Assembly (NCBI RefSeq): GCF_004764705.1
Contig: NZ_SHLX01000010.1
Location: 1 to 64,000 of the forward strand
Origin: Paenibacillus cymbidii
GTDB lineage: Bacteria > Bacillota > Bacilli > Paenibacillales > NBRC-103111
Reading direction: 5' to 3'
Length of the DNA stretch: 64,000 nt
In this document: piece after piece, positions 52,744-61,337 of the stretch
How the letters are laid out: every line of letters starts with the position of its first letter
How positions within the stretch are numbered: the stretch's first letter is position 1
Position numbers and translations under genes: made by a program
The notes under the pieces: generated by a model
Databases searched by the model: none
What the model was told of the DNA's origin: nothing
Seen by the model: only the letters and a program-made list of their open reading frames with translations

Positions 52744-53712
52744 ATGACAAAATGGAAATGCGCTCTGGAGCTGAATCGCGGGCGGGAGCGGGTGTCCGGC
52801 AGCGAGGCCGCGCTTTGCGATGCGATTCGCGGCGGTGCCGATTTGCGGATTGAAACTTCTTTTCGCCATCATGAGCATATCGATACGCAGTCGGACAACC
52901 GGGAGCTGGTTCGGGAAGTATCGGAGTTCCGCACGACTTATATGATCGACGATCGTTGGGTGGCCGGATTTATGACGCTGCGCCAGCCCGTGGAAATTCC
53001 GCAGGGGTTTGCTTCCCGACCTTCGTTGTCGCTGTTCCTGTACAACCAGGACGGGCAACAGGCGATCGCGCGTCCGTATCTGGATGGCGTCGCTCCTCCT
53101 CGCGCCGAAGCAAGAGGGCTGTCGCCGCAGTTCGCGCATCTCGAGATGCCGAACTATCATCAGCTTGACAGTTGGGATGCCGAATCGAACGCGCCAAGCT
53201 CCAATTTCAACTACGATTTTGATGTGTACCGCTACTGGGTGAACGACGCCTGGCAGGAGGTGTATGCCCACCACGCCGACGGTCGTGCTGTTCGCGGAAC
53301 GCTTGCGACGCTTGTTGACGCTTTTCAATCCGGCTGCGAAGTGAAAGTCGGCCTTCGCGGCGTATGCGCGGACCCGGATTTGGCTGGTGAACGGGACGTT
53401 TCGAGGTTGGCTGAAGAACGGGGTATGCCGGAGTTGGCTGACGACCGGGGTATGCCGGAGTTGGAGCATGAAGTATTTGTGCAAGTTGGGTTTACGTATT
53501 ATTATACGGAGTCGAAGCTGTTTCTGGGGGAGACGCATCCGATCGTGCGGGTGCGGCCTTCCGTGCCGTTGCGTTACCGCAGCGGCAACTGGGACTACGG
53601 CTGGCTCATGCCGCGTACGGACGGCTATGCCGATATGCTGCTGCTGGACCCGTACACGCTCCGTTACCGCCGCAAAAAAGGACGTTTCGCCATGCGCTGG
53701 TTCGTGAAGTAA
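52744..53712 (+). CDS. Unrecognised cytoplasmic protein at the end of the carbohydrate cluster
   Basis: A 322-residue protein with no signal peptide, membrane helix or motif I can name. It is rich in aromatic beta-strand-like segments (ASRPSLSLFLYNQDGQQAI, NFNYDFDVYRYWVNDAWQEVYA, RSGNWDYGWLMPRTDGYADMLLLDPYTLRYRRKKGRFAMRWF). A short internal duplication, RLAEERGMPEL then ADDRGMPEL, near 225-245 looks like a recent in-frame expansion. The ATG at 52744 follows AAGGAGATC and lies 51 bp after paralogue B, so it is probably the last gene of that operon. It may act on the same substrate. Confidence 0.7.
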   Translation: MTKWKCALELNRGRERVSGSEAALCDAIRGGADLRIETSFRHHEHIDTQSDNRELVREVSEFRTTYMIDDRWVAGFMTLRQPVEIPQGFASRPSLSLFLYNQDGQQAIARPYLDGVAPPRAEARGLSPQFAHLEMPNYHQLDSWDAESNAPSSNFNYDFDVYRYWVNDAWQEVYAHHADGRAVRGTLATLVDAFQSGCEVKVGLRGVCADPDLAGERDVSRLAEERGMPELADDRGMPELEHEVFVQVGFTYYYTESKLFLGETHPIVRVRPSVPLRYRSGNWDYGWLMPRTDGYADMLLLDPYTLRYRRKKGRFAMRWFVK

Positions 53713-53811
53713 GCCGGTTCGGCCCTGCACGGGTTGCGGGGCCGATTGTTGTTGGGCGCGCGGGGCGGGTGTGGGCGCGTGTGACGTGCTGGTCGGCAGC
53801 CGCCGGCCGAA

Positions 53812-54471
53812 TCATTTTAAAAAGCGATAAGCTTGTTCATCGGCTATGTAGTAATGTTGTCGCTGAGGAGAAATCCCGCAAGGATGCAGCAGCTTCATCG
53901 CAATTAGCTTCTTTGCTGCGTTTACTATCGCGATTTTGCCGATTAGCAAGTAGTCTCTCGCATCCCGCAGCCGAAACGGCCGATTCGCCCGGATGGCGAA
54001 CCGGAGCAGTTCGCGTTCGTTAGCGGATAGAGCGGCCAGCCCGCCGCCAATGCCGCCGCCGAATCTCCCGATCCACTCATAAAGCGAGCGTCGACACATC
54101 TCCGGTTGTTTGTCGAGCTCGTCTTTGCTGAAAGGGAGGTAGGTGTATCCGTACAGCGCGATGGTGCGCATTCGCATGCGCTCGAACATGAACCGTTCAC
54201 GCGTCATCATTTCCGCATGAGGGACAAAGCCGTCGCACTCACTTATGATTCCGAACTGCGAAATGAACGTGTCGAGATAAATTTTTACCCCCGTGATGCT
54301 AATCAGTTCGTGCTCCATCCGAATGCCGTCGAACGACTTCAAGACGGGCCACAGCACCGCTTCAAACAGTTTTTTTTCGCCGGTTTTGTCCCGTTTCAAC
54401 AATTCCAACCGCTGCCCCGACGCTTCGCGCATCTGCTGCTCCAAAAACTTCGCAAACTCCTGATCGAACAC
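53812..54471 (-). CDS. Restriction-endonuclease-fold-like (Vsr/DUF559-type) protein
   Basis: A 219-residue protein. LFEAVLWPVLKSFDGI (Glu37), VKIYLDTFIS (Asp67) and IISECDGFVPH (Glu78, Asp80, His85), followed by MTRERFMFERMRMRTIALYGYTYLPF, match the order of Vsr/DUF559-type PD-(D/E)XK folds: an acid, D, ExD and H, then R-R-L-GY. A C-terminal winged-helix-like region (about 140-219; LSANERELLRFAIR, KLIAMKLLHPCG) follows. Family assignment is by pattern only. I start at the GTG at 54471 behind GGAGGAGG; GTG/ATG alternatives at 54507/54501 abut a terminator. Convergent with the carbohydrate cluster. It may be a selfish or defence gene. Confidence 0.62.
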   Translation of the reverse strand: MFDQEFAKFLEQQMREASGQRLELLKRDKTGEKKLFEAVLWPVLKSFDGIRMEHELISITGVKIYLDTFISQFGIISECDGFVPHAEMMTRERFMFERMRMRTIALYGYTYLPFSKDELDKQPEMCRRSLYEWIGRFGGGIGGGLAALSANERELLRFAIRANRPFRLRDARDYLLIGKIAIVNAAKKLIAMKLLHPCGISPQRQHYYIADEQAYRFLK

Positions 54472-54507
54472 AACTTTTCCTCCTCCGGCATATTGGCGCA
54501 TGTTCAC

Positions 54508-54544
54508 AAAAAAAGCCGTTTACCCCCATTCGGGGGCAAACGGC
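54508..54544 (-). terminator. Leader terminator (attenuator-like) before the nuclease-like gene
   Basis: On the minus strand GCCGTTTGCCCCC pairs with GGGGGTAAACGGC around a short loop, with one mismatch, then seven U residues. It lies between the promoter at 54581-54609 and the start at 54471. It must therefore be passed for the gene to be expressed, unless it serves only the AraC gene upstream. Confidence 0.85.
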
Positions 54545-54580
54545 GTGTGCTTCACGCGTGTATCATTTATTGATATTCCC

Positions 54581-54609
54581 ATTATATGGGCTGTATGGGA
54601 TTCTGTCTA
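54581..54609 (-). promoter_or_regulatory. Promoter for the nuclease-like gene
   Basis: Minus strand TAGACA (54609-54604) and TATAAT (54586-54581) at 17-bp spacing. Predicted transcription starts near 54574, giving a leader of about 100 bases that includes the terminator hairpin. Confidence 0.7.
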
Positions 54610-54633
54610 GCAAAATATACGAATGGTGCCGTT

Positions 54634-54804
54634 GTAAGGCAGAAATCAGCCTTACTTCGCGGTCCGCTCGCGGAAACACCGCTGTAAGGCAGAAATCAGC
54701 CTTACTTCGCGGTCCGCTCGCGGAAACGCGGCTGTAAGGCAGAAATCAGCCTTATTTCGCGGCCCGCTCGCGGAAAAGCCGTTGTAAGGCTGAAAACAGC
54801 CTTA
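54634..54804. repeat. Four hairpins at exactly 50-bp spacing (AAGGCTGA family)
   Basis: Elements at 54634, 54684, 54734 and 54784: TAAGGCAGAAATCAGCCTTA in the first three and TAAGGCTGAAAACAGCCTTA in the last. Linkers share TTCGCGG-CCGCTCGCGGAAA. The left-arm change GGCAGA is carried by three adjacent copies, showing local homogenisation. It lies between the AraC gene and the nuclease promoter. Confidence 0.92.
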
Positions 54805-54851
54805 TTTCGCGGGCCACTTGCGGAAACGCCGCTTCTTGCCTGGCAACAGCG

Positions 54852-55676
54852 CTACCGCCTCTCCAACCTGGCCCGCTTCCCGCGATACTCCGTCGGCGCA
54901 AGGCCGGTAAACCGCTTGAACCATTGGCTGAAATACGCCATGGACGTAAAGCCGAGCCGCTCGGCGATTTCCTGCACGGGCGAGGCGGAGTGCGCGAGCT
55001 CGGCTGCCGCCCACTGGAACCGCTCCCGCTGCGTCACCTCGTGCGCCGACACCCCCAACTGCTCGCGGAACAGCCGCGACAGATGGCGTTCGGAAACATG
55101 CACGGCGCCCGCCACTTCCTGAACGCTCGGATTATGCAGGAAGCGGTTCTGGATGTAGGCGATCGCTTTCGCCAGCACATCGTTCGCCTTCACCATCGGC
55201 GGCTGCGGCTCTTCGCGGCCGCGTACGAGCGGAGCCGGCTCGAGATACGGCTCGATCGCCCGGCAGATGAGCTCGCCCAGCTGCAGAAACGCCGCCATCC
55301 GGCCGCTTACGCTCGATTCGCCCATCCGGCGTTGAATCGACGCCAGATCGGAGGCGAGGAAACGATGCGGTGCATAAATGCGCGGGAACGGCTCCCGCCG
55401 CTCGGGCATCTCCAACACGAACAAGGCGTAGTATAGGCCGAGTGGCATCGTTTTGTCCGAGTGCTGCTCGTGAATTTCGTGCGGTGGCGCCACATAAACG
55501 ATATCGGGATAAAAATCGAGCTCGCCCCGCTCCAGCAAATTGCAGCCCCGGCCCTCGGTCACGAAATGAATTTCGTGATTCAGATGGGAATGCGGCCGGA
55601 TGCTCCATTGAGGGTCCGGCTGTACCCGCCCGAACGAATTCAACCCGATCGCAAACGACTCGAAAGAAATCCGCAC
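54852..55676 (-). CDS. AraC-family regulator with N-terminal cupin sensor
   Basis: A 274-residue regulator. The N-terminal cupin (about 1-110) has HSHLNHEIHFVTEGRGCNLLERG and YPDIVYVAPPHEIHE. The AraC HTH pair is at about 175-270 (SVQEVAGAVHVSERHLSRLFREQLGV and VQEIAERLGFTSMAYFSQWFKRFTGLAPTEYR). Such regulators usually sense a sugar and control the adjacent catabolic operon, here the divergent FG-GAP/oxidoreductase/GH4 genes 405 bp away. Start is a GTG behind AAGAAGGA. Confidence 0.9.
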   Translation of the reverse strand: MRISFESFAIGLNSFGRVQPDPQWSIRPHSHLNHEIHFVTEGRGCNLLERGELDFYPDIVYVAPPHEIHEQHSDKTMPLGLYYALFVLEMPERREPFPRIYAPHRFLASDLASIQRRMGESSVSGRMAAFLQLGELICRAIEPYLEPAPLVRGREEPQPPMVKANDVLAKAIAYIQNRFLHNPSVQEVAGAVHVSERHLSRLFREQLGVSAHEVTQRERFQWAAAELAHSASPVQEIAERLGFTSMAYFSQWFKRFTGLAPTEYRGKRARLERR

Positions 55677-55771
55677 GCCCTATTCCTTCTTCCGCCTCTT
55701 TTGAAACCAGTATAACACGCCTGGAGAAAACGCTGCCACGCCTTTTGCCCGTTCCGCAGATTGTCTCAAGT

Positions 55772-55920
55772 TGCCCGTCAGTTGCTCGTCAGTTTGATCG
55801 TCAGCTGTCCGTCAGCTGCCTATCAGTTGCCCGTAAATTGCCCGTCGATTGACCGTCAGTTGCCCGTCAATTTCCCGCCAGCTGCCCGCCGCAACCTGCC
55901 TGCCAGTTGCCAGCCTCCTG
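55772..55920. repeat. 11-bp degenerate minisatellite
   Basis: About thirteen degenerate copies of TGCCCGTCAGT follow one another with an 11-bp (occasionally 12-14-bp) period. An 11-bp unit cannot be a coding repeat. It lies in the 405-bp divergent gap between the AraC gene and the FG-GAP operon; the rest of the gap should hold both promoters. Confidence 0.85.
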
Positions 55921-56081
55921 CAACAACGCGCCATGTTGGCCGAAAACCGACAGCATCCGTCCGTTTTGCGGATTCATGGACCAAGCCGTCTCGTTTACGA
56001 TAGAAGAAGAACGCGCTCGCTTATCCTCAAAAAGTTTCTCCAATGGAGCCACACTATTTTCAATCAAGGAGTTGAACCCGC

Positions 56082-57176
56082 ATGAGTACGGGCATCACGT
56101 TTCGCAAGCACAAAATCGACGACACGAAGTTCGAGGCATGCTCCGTGTTCGACGTCAACAACGACGGCGTGCTCGATATCGTCAGCGGTGCGTTCTGGTA
56201 CGAGGGGCCGGATTTTACCCGCAAGCACCTAATCTGCGACGTGGCGGAAATCGGCGAGTATCACGACGATTTCTCCGACTACCCGATCGACGTGGACGGC
56301 GACGGTTATCTTGACATCGTGACCGCCTCCTACTGGAGCAAGGCGCTGCACTGGCGGCGCAACCCCGGCAAGGCCGGCGGGGAATGGCAAACGTTCGCCT
56401 GCGGCGAACTGATCAACACGGAGACGCTGCGCTTCTGCGATATCGACGGCTGCGGAGTGCCCGAGGTGTTCCCTAATGAAACAACGAAGACACCAAGCTT
56501 CTTCAAGCTGGAGCGCGACCTGGACGGCACGGGCCAACCCGGCTTCCGCAAAATCGTCGTCGGCAGTGGCGAACACGGCCACGGCATGGGGCTCGTCGAC
56601 ATCACCGGCAACGGCAAAATGGATATCGTCATCAACTGCGGCTGGTTCGAACAGCCCGAAGACCCGTATCAGACGCCATGGCAATTTCATCCCGACTTTC
56701 AGCTTGGCTCCGCTTCGATTCCAATTCTCGGCATCGACGTAAACGGCGACGGCCTGATCGACCTGATCTACGGCATGGGCCACGACTATGGCCTGTACTG
56801 GCTGGAGCAGGGCCGGGACGAACAAGGCAACCGCACCTGGACGCGGCACGACATCGACATGTCCGGCTCGCAATTTCACGATATGCAGTTGGTCGACCTC
56901 GACGGCGACGGCGAGCTTGAGCTCGTTACCGGCAAACGCTACCGCGCGCACAACGACGGCGACCCCGGCGCTCACGACCCGATCGGCATCTACTATTATA
57001 AAATCGCCGGCGGCCGCTTCGAAAAACACGTCATCGACTTCGGTCCGGCGGGCGAGGCGTCGGGCTGCGGGATCTATTTCTGGGTGCAGGACATCACCGG
57101 CAACGGGTACCCGGACATTGTGGCGCCAGGCAAGGACGGCCTGTATTGGTTTGAAAATTTGGGGACAGAGGGGTAA
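56082..57176 (+). CDS. FG-GAP/VCBS-repeat protein
   Basis: A 364-residue beta-propeller made of FG-GAP-type repeats with calcium-binding DxDxDG loops: DVNNDGVLDIV, DVDGDGYLDIV, DITGNGKMDIV, DVNGDGLIDLI, DLDGDGELELV and DITGNGYPDIV, that is six or seven blades. Such propellers are usually exported, but no signal peptide is seen, so this copy appears cytoplasmic. Some polysaccharide lyases use the same fold. First gene of a three-gene run with an oxidoreductase and a GH4 glycosidase, so a glycan-active role is plausible. The ATG follows AAGGAG. Confidence 0.88.
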   Translation: MSTGITFRKHKIDDTKFEACSVFDVNNDGVLDIVSGAFWYEGPDFTRKHLICDVAEIGEYHDDFSDYPIDVDGDGYLDIVTASYWSKALHWRRNPGKAGGEWQTFACGELINTETLRFCDIDGCGVPEVFPNETTKTPSFFKLERDLDGTGQPGFRKIVVGSGEHGHGMGLVDITGNGKMDIVINCGWFEQPEDPYQTPWQFHPDFQLGSASIPILGIDVNGDGLIDLIYGMGHDYGLYWLEQGRDEQGNRTWTRHDIDMSGSQFHDMQLVDLDGDGELELVTGKRYRAHNDGDPGAHDPIGIYYYKIAGGRFEKHVIDFGPAGEASGCGIYFWVQDITGNGYPDIVAPGKDGLYWFENLGTEG

Positions 57177-57183
57177 CCGTACG

Positions 57184-58245
57184 ATGAAAAAGCTGAGAAT
57201 CGGCTTCGCCGGCGTTGGCGGCATGGGGCAAATGGCGCATTTGAACAATTACAACGTGCTGACAGAGGAATGTGAGGTCGTGGCGCTGTCGGAGCCGCGT
57301 CCGCAGCAGGCCAAGCTGGTAGGGGCGCGTTACGGCGTGCCCAAGGTGTACGAGGATTACCGCGAGATGATCGAGCGGGAGCAGTTGGACGGCGTCATCG
57401 CTTCCCAAAGCTACCGGCTTCACGCATCGCTTTTGCCCGATTTGGTCCGGTCGGGATTGCCCTTTTTTACGGAGAAGCCGTTGTGTCTGTCGGTTGAAGA
57501 AGGGGAACGGCTGGTCGCGCTGGGCGAAGCGCACGGCTCGCTGCACATGGTCGGCTACCACAAACGCTCCGATCTGGCGATGCAGTACGCCAAACGCGTC
57601 GTTGACGAATGGAAGCTGTCCGGCGAAATGGGCGCGCTCCGCTACATCCGCGTGTCGATGCCGCCCGGCGACTGGATCGGCGGGATGGACCGCAATCTCG
57701 ACTCCGGCGAGCCGCGGCCGAACGCGACGCTCGAGCCGTACCCGGCGGAATTCAGCGAAGCGGCCGGCAAAGCGTACGACATATTTGTCAACTACTATAT
57801 TCATCAGGTGAACGCGATCCGTTACCTGCTCGGCGAATCGTACCGGCTGACGTTCGGCGACCGTTCGGGCGTGCTGCTTGCCGGCGAAAGCGACAGCGGC
57901 GTCTGCGTCACACTGGAGATGGAAGCTTACCGTACGACGATCGAATGGCACGAAACGCTGCTCGTCGCCTTCGAGAAAGGGTTCGTCAAAGTCGAACTGC
58001 CGCCTCCACTCGCCCGCCAGCGCGCCGGCAAAGTTACGGTTATGCGCGACGACGGTACGAACCCGCCAACCTATACGCAGCCGGTGCTGCCTAACGAAGC
58101 GGCGATGCGCAGTCAGGCGCGCAATTTTCTCGCGGCGATTCGCGGCGAGCGCAAGGCGCCTTGCGAAGCGAAGGAGGCGCTGGAGGATTTGAAGCTGGCG
58201 CGCGACTACATTCGGTTCATGCAGCAGCAATACAACTGCTACTAA
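57184..58245 (+). CDS. Gfo/Idh/MocA-family sugar oxidoreductase
   Basis: A 353-residue NAD(P)-dependent oxidoreductase. The Rossmann motif GFAGVGGMGQMAHL is at 8-21, TEKPLCLSVEEG carries the EKP motif, and the C-terminal domain has FVNYYIHQVNAIRYLLGESY with the usual His. Expected to oxidise or reduce a sugar at C2-C4; combined with GH4 this is a recurrent pairing for oxidation-based glycoside cleavage. The ATG lies seven bases after the FG-GAP stop, so translation is probably coupled. Confidence 0.92.
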   Translation: MKKLRIGFAGVGGMGQMAHLNNYNVLTEECEVVALSEPRPQQAKLVGARYGVPKVYEDYREMIEREQLDGVIASQSYRLHASLLPDLVRSGLPFFTEKPLCLSVEEGERLVALGEAHGSLHMVGYHKRSDLAMQYAKRVVDEWKLSGEMGALRYIRVSMPPGDWIGGMDRNLDSGEPRPNATLEPYPAEFSEAAGKAYDIFVNYYIHQVNAIRYLLGESYRLTFGDRSGVLLAGESDSGVCVTLEMEAYRTTIEWHETLLVAFEKGFVKVELPPPLARQRAGKVTVMRDDGTNPPTYTQPVLPNEAAMRSQARNFLAAIRGERKAPCEAKEALEDLKLARDYIRFMQQQYNCY

Positions 58246-58277
58246 ACGGAATTGTAGCAAAAAAGGAGGAAACGCAC

Positions 58278-59690
58278 ATGAGAAGAGTCGCTATCATCGG
58301 AGCGGGCAGCATCGTATTTTGCAAAACGCTTCTGCTCGACATCATGGCAACGCCTGCGCTGGAGGAGACGGAATTCGTGCTGATGGCGCCGTCGACGACG
58401 AAGACGAGCCAGGTGGCGGCATATGCGAACCGGGTGATCGATGCTAACGGGCTGAAAGCGAAAGTGACGGTCACCACCGACCGGCGGGATGCGCTGCGGG
58501 GCGCGAACTACGTCATTTGTTCGTTCCAGGTCGGCGGCGTGTCGGCGTTTGAGCTCGATTACCGCATTCCGCTCAAATACGGCGTCGACCAGTGCATCGG
58601 CGATACGCTCGGGCCGGGCGGGATTTTCCGCGCGCTGCGCAGCATTCCGGTCGTGCTGGAGGTGGCCCGCGACATGGAGGAGCTGTGTCCGAACGCGACG
58701 CTGCTCAACTACGTGAACCCGATGGCGATGATTGGTTGGGCGCTCGGCGAAACGAAAGTCAAATTCGTCGGGTTGTGCCACGGCGTGCAAACGACGCTCG
58801 ACCTTATCTCCGGCTACGTCGGCGTGCCGAAACGGGAGATCGATTACGTCAGCGCCGGCATTAACCATATGGGCTGGTTTTTGCGGATCGAGCACAACGG
58901 CCGCGACTTGTATCCGCTGCTGCGCGAGAAGTTCGAACAGCCCGAGTTTTACGTGAACGAAAAAGTGCGCGGCGAGGTGTTCCGTCATTTCGGCTATTTC
59001 ATGACGGAGTCGACGGGACATTTGTCCGAATACGTGCCCTGGTTCCGCAAAAGCTCGCAGGCGCTCGGCCTGTACTGCGACGAACCGTCGTTCGGGGGCG
59101 AATCCGGCGCTTACTATTCGTGGTGCACCTATGTGGCGAACAAGTACAAGGAGCAGGACATTCTTGCCGGCGAGCCGGCAACGCTGCCGCCGCGCAGCGT
59201 GGAATACTGCGCCTATATTATCGAAGCGCTGGAAACCGGCCGCACCTTCACGTTCAACGGCAACGTGCGGAACGACGGCATGATCGCCAACCTGCCGGCG
59301 GATTGCTGCGCGGAAGGGCCGATCTACGCCGACCGAACCGGCCTGCATCGCACGCTCGTCGGCGAATTGCCGCCGCAGTGCGCGGCGCTCAACCTGACGA
59401 ACATCAACGTGCAGCGGCTTGCGGTGCTGGCGGCGAAGAGCGGCGACCCGGAAGCGGTTGTGCAGGCTTGCGCGCTCGATCCGCTTACGTCGGCCGTGCT
59501 GACGCTGAAGGAAATTCGCGATATGGCGACGGAGATGCTGCAGGCGCAGCGGGAGTGGCTGCCGCTGTTCGGCGGCAGGCTGCCTCGCCCGACGCCGACG
59601 ATCCATATACCGGCCGACGTGAAACGGGCCGACGTGCCGATCGATCCGGCGCTGGCGATTTTTTCCCGCTTCGGCGAGCTGGCGCAGTAA
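58278..59690 (+). CDS. GH4-family NAD/Mn-dependent glycosidase (alpha-galactosidase-like)
   Basis: A 470-residue GH4 enzyme. The dinucleotide motif is IIGAGSIVFCKTLL, NPMAMIGWAL and FVGLCHGVQ hold the metal-site Asn/Cys-His, and VSAGINHMGWFLRIEHNGRDLYP is the MelA/AglA-type signature. GH4 enzymes cleave glycosides by transient C3 oxidation with NAD and Mn. The CHG motif and MelA-like order favour alpha-galactosidase or alpha-glucuronidase activity over 6-phospho-glycosidases. The ATG follows AAAAGGAGG. Last gene of the operon. Confidence 0.92.
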   Translation: MRRVAIIGAGSIVFCKTLLLDIMATPALEETEFVLMAPSTTKTSQVAAYANRVIDANGLKAKVTVTTDRRDALRGANYVICSFQVGGVSAFELDYRIPLKYGVDQCIGDTLGPGGIFRALRSIPVVLEVARDMEELCPNATLLNYVNPMAMIGWALGETKVKFVGLCHGVQTTLDLISGYVGVPKREIDYVSAGINHMGWFLRIEHNGRDLYPLLREKFEQPEFYVNEKVRGEVFRHFGYFMTESTGHLSEYVPWFRKSSQALGLYCDEPSFGGESGAYYSWCTYVANKYKEQDILAGEPATLPPRSVEYCAYIIEALETGRTFTFNGNVRNDGMIANLPADCCAEGPIYADRTGLHRTLVGELPPQCAALNLTNINVQRLAVLAAKSGDPEAVVQACALDPLTSAVLTLKEIRDMATEMLQAQREWLPLFGGRLPRPTPTIHIPADVKRADVPIDPALAIFSRFGELAQ

Positions 59691-59730
59691 GCGCCAATCG
59701 ACTTCGTTCGGTTATTGCACGTCATCCGCA

Positions 59731-59858
59731 TAATGGGAACCGGCTCCTTTTGTTCTCCAGCTTCGATTTGGATACCAACGAGTGCTCGATCCCGACGCCG
59801 TTGATTTCAAATCAAGCTGCGCAGCAACAAACGGGGAGCCGGTTTTTGCATTAATGAC
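59731..59858. repeat. Imperfect inverted repeat of about 125 bp after the GH4 gene
   Basis: TAATGGGAACCGGCTCC on the left faces GGAGCCGGTTTTTGCATTA on the right, and the arms continue inward with weaker pairing (CAGCTTCGATTT against AAATCAAGCTG). The outer stem plus TTTTT could terminate the GH4 transcript. The long paired arms also resemble a small MITE-like or decayed mobile remnant. The remainder of 59691-60015 holds no recognisable gene. Confidence 0.6.
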
Positions 59859-60015
59859 CGTTCTTCGAGTGTCATTTTCCGATTCCCAGGTGCAATTATA
59901 TGTCACAGAATGTAAAAAAATGATACAATGGGCGCAGGTCTTTATTCTTACTTTAATGGTCGTAGCTGGATGCAACGATGCTGCTAGTCGACGATCATAA
60001 ATTGGGGGTACAAAG

Positions 60016-61122
60016 TTGGAACGCGATATTGATCCGCAACCAAATCAGGCACAATCCGTTCGATTGAACGATCATCAGGATGATGACTTACAAGAGGTTG
60101 ATCGTGGCACGTCACTTGCCGAAACGGAAACACAGGAAAAGACGCGCCATACGATGTCTAAAAAATCGATTGTAATCGGAAGCTCTGCCTTGTTTTTGCT
60201 TCTTGCAATTTGCACGTTGCTATTTCTTTACCATCATGAAGAAAAGAAAAAGTACGCATTGCTTCTGAACGACTATAACCAACAATATCAGTTGATTTTC
60301 GAGGATGCGAAAACATTCGTCTCGCACATGAAAGATGGGCCATCGGAACAAAGAAATTTAAAATCGACGATATCGTATTATCGAAATCTCATGAACAGCA
60401 GCAATTTCGACAAACGAATGGACTCGCTTAACTTTGCCGAGAAATACGATAATATATCGGATAATGATCGAAAAGCGTATGCATCCCTTGATGTCGATAG
60501 CTCGATTTCAGATTTGAAAACCGTTTCTGCCGATCTGGATAAAATACAAGGTGTTTTGCAAAAGAGCACAAACATCGACAATGAAATCAAACTTTTACTC
60601 ACACAAAATATGACCATTGGCGACATAGACAAAAAGGCGGACGATTTGACCAAACGAAATGCTGCGATAAACGACGAACTGTTAGGTATCGTCGTTCATA
60701 CCAAGCTAAAAGATGCACAAGAAATTTTTATCGAGGCGTTATCCTACCGCGGCTCATATTTTTCTCAAATGAAAGCAGCCAACAGTGCTTATTTGGATTC
60801 GCTAGTAGCGGCAGCAAGTTTCGAGGAAGATAACAAGACAATGGCCAAATACCGGGATGAAGGCGATGCGGCCGTATTCACTTCGACGAAACGGTTGTAT
60901 TACAACTATGCGCTAGAATACGCGGTAAAAGCGGAAGACGAACTGAAGAAGAAAATCGAAAAAGAACATCAGGCAGCAGATCTGCAGAATCAAGCCAATC
61001 AATCGTTAATCAAGTATGTAGAACTTGCTCAGATCGATATCGATATTAGCAAGCTGAAATCAAATGGAAATTCCGGACCTCAGCCTTCTCCGAATAACGC
61101 CAAAGCGAAATGGAATACATAA
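60016..61122 (+). CDS. AT-richer single-pass membrane protein with helical extracytoplasmic domain
   Basis: A 368-residue protein I do not recognise. A polar N-terminal tail of about 48 residues is followed by one membrane helix (IVIGSSALFLLLAICTLLFLY) and a charged, mostly helical domain with coiled-coil-like heptads, ending in a Pro/Asn-rich tail. The start is a TTG behind TGGGGG. Codon use is visibly more AT-rich (AAA, GAA, ATA, TTA) than anything else in the window, suggesting recent acquisition. It stands alone, without co-directional partners in close spacing. Confidence 0.78.
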   Translation: MERDIDPQPNQAQSVRLNDHQDDDLQEVDRGTSLAETETQEKTRHTMSKKSIVIGSSALFLLLAICTLLFLYHHEEKKKYALLLNDYNQQYQLIFEDAKTFVSHMKDGPSEQRNLKSTISYYRNLMNSSNFDKRMDSLNFAEKYDNISDNDRKAYASLDVDSSISDLKTVSADLDKIQGVLQKSTNIDNEIKLLLTQNMTIGDIDKKADDLTKRNAAINDELLGIVVHTKLKDAQEIFIEALSYRGSYFSQMKAANSAYLDSLVAAASFEEDNKTMAKYRDEGDAAVFTSTKRLYYNYALEYAVKAEDELKKKIEKEHQAADLQNQANQSLIKYVELAQIDIDISKLKSNGNSGPQPSPNNAKAKWNT

Positions 61123-61337
61123 AACTAAGGCGAAGTTTCGTCAATAAACATTGCCTGTCATAAAGAATCAGCTGGTAATCGGCGAAATCCACTCTCTCTT
61201 ATTTGAAGACCAATCGATGCTCCAGGCTTAACATGACTTAGGAAACCTGCGCTAAATGCTCCGCGGAGGGCTCGCGCACCGTCGGCAACGCCGTAGATAC
61301 GAAAATTATGCCCCGGATACATTCCTTCTTCAAAACG

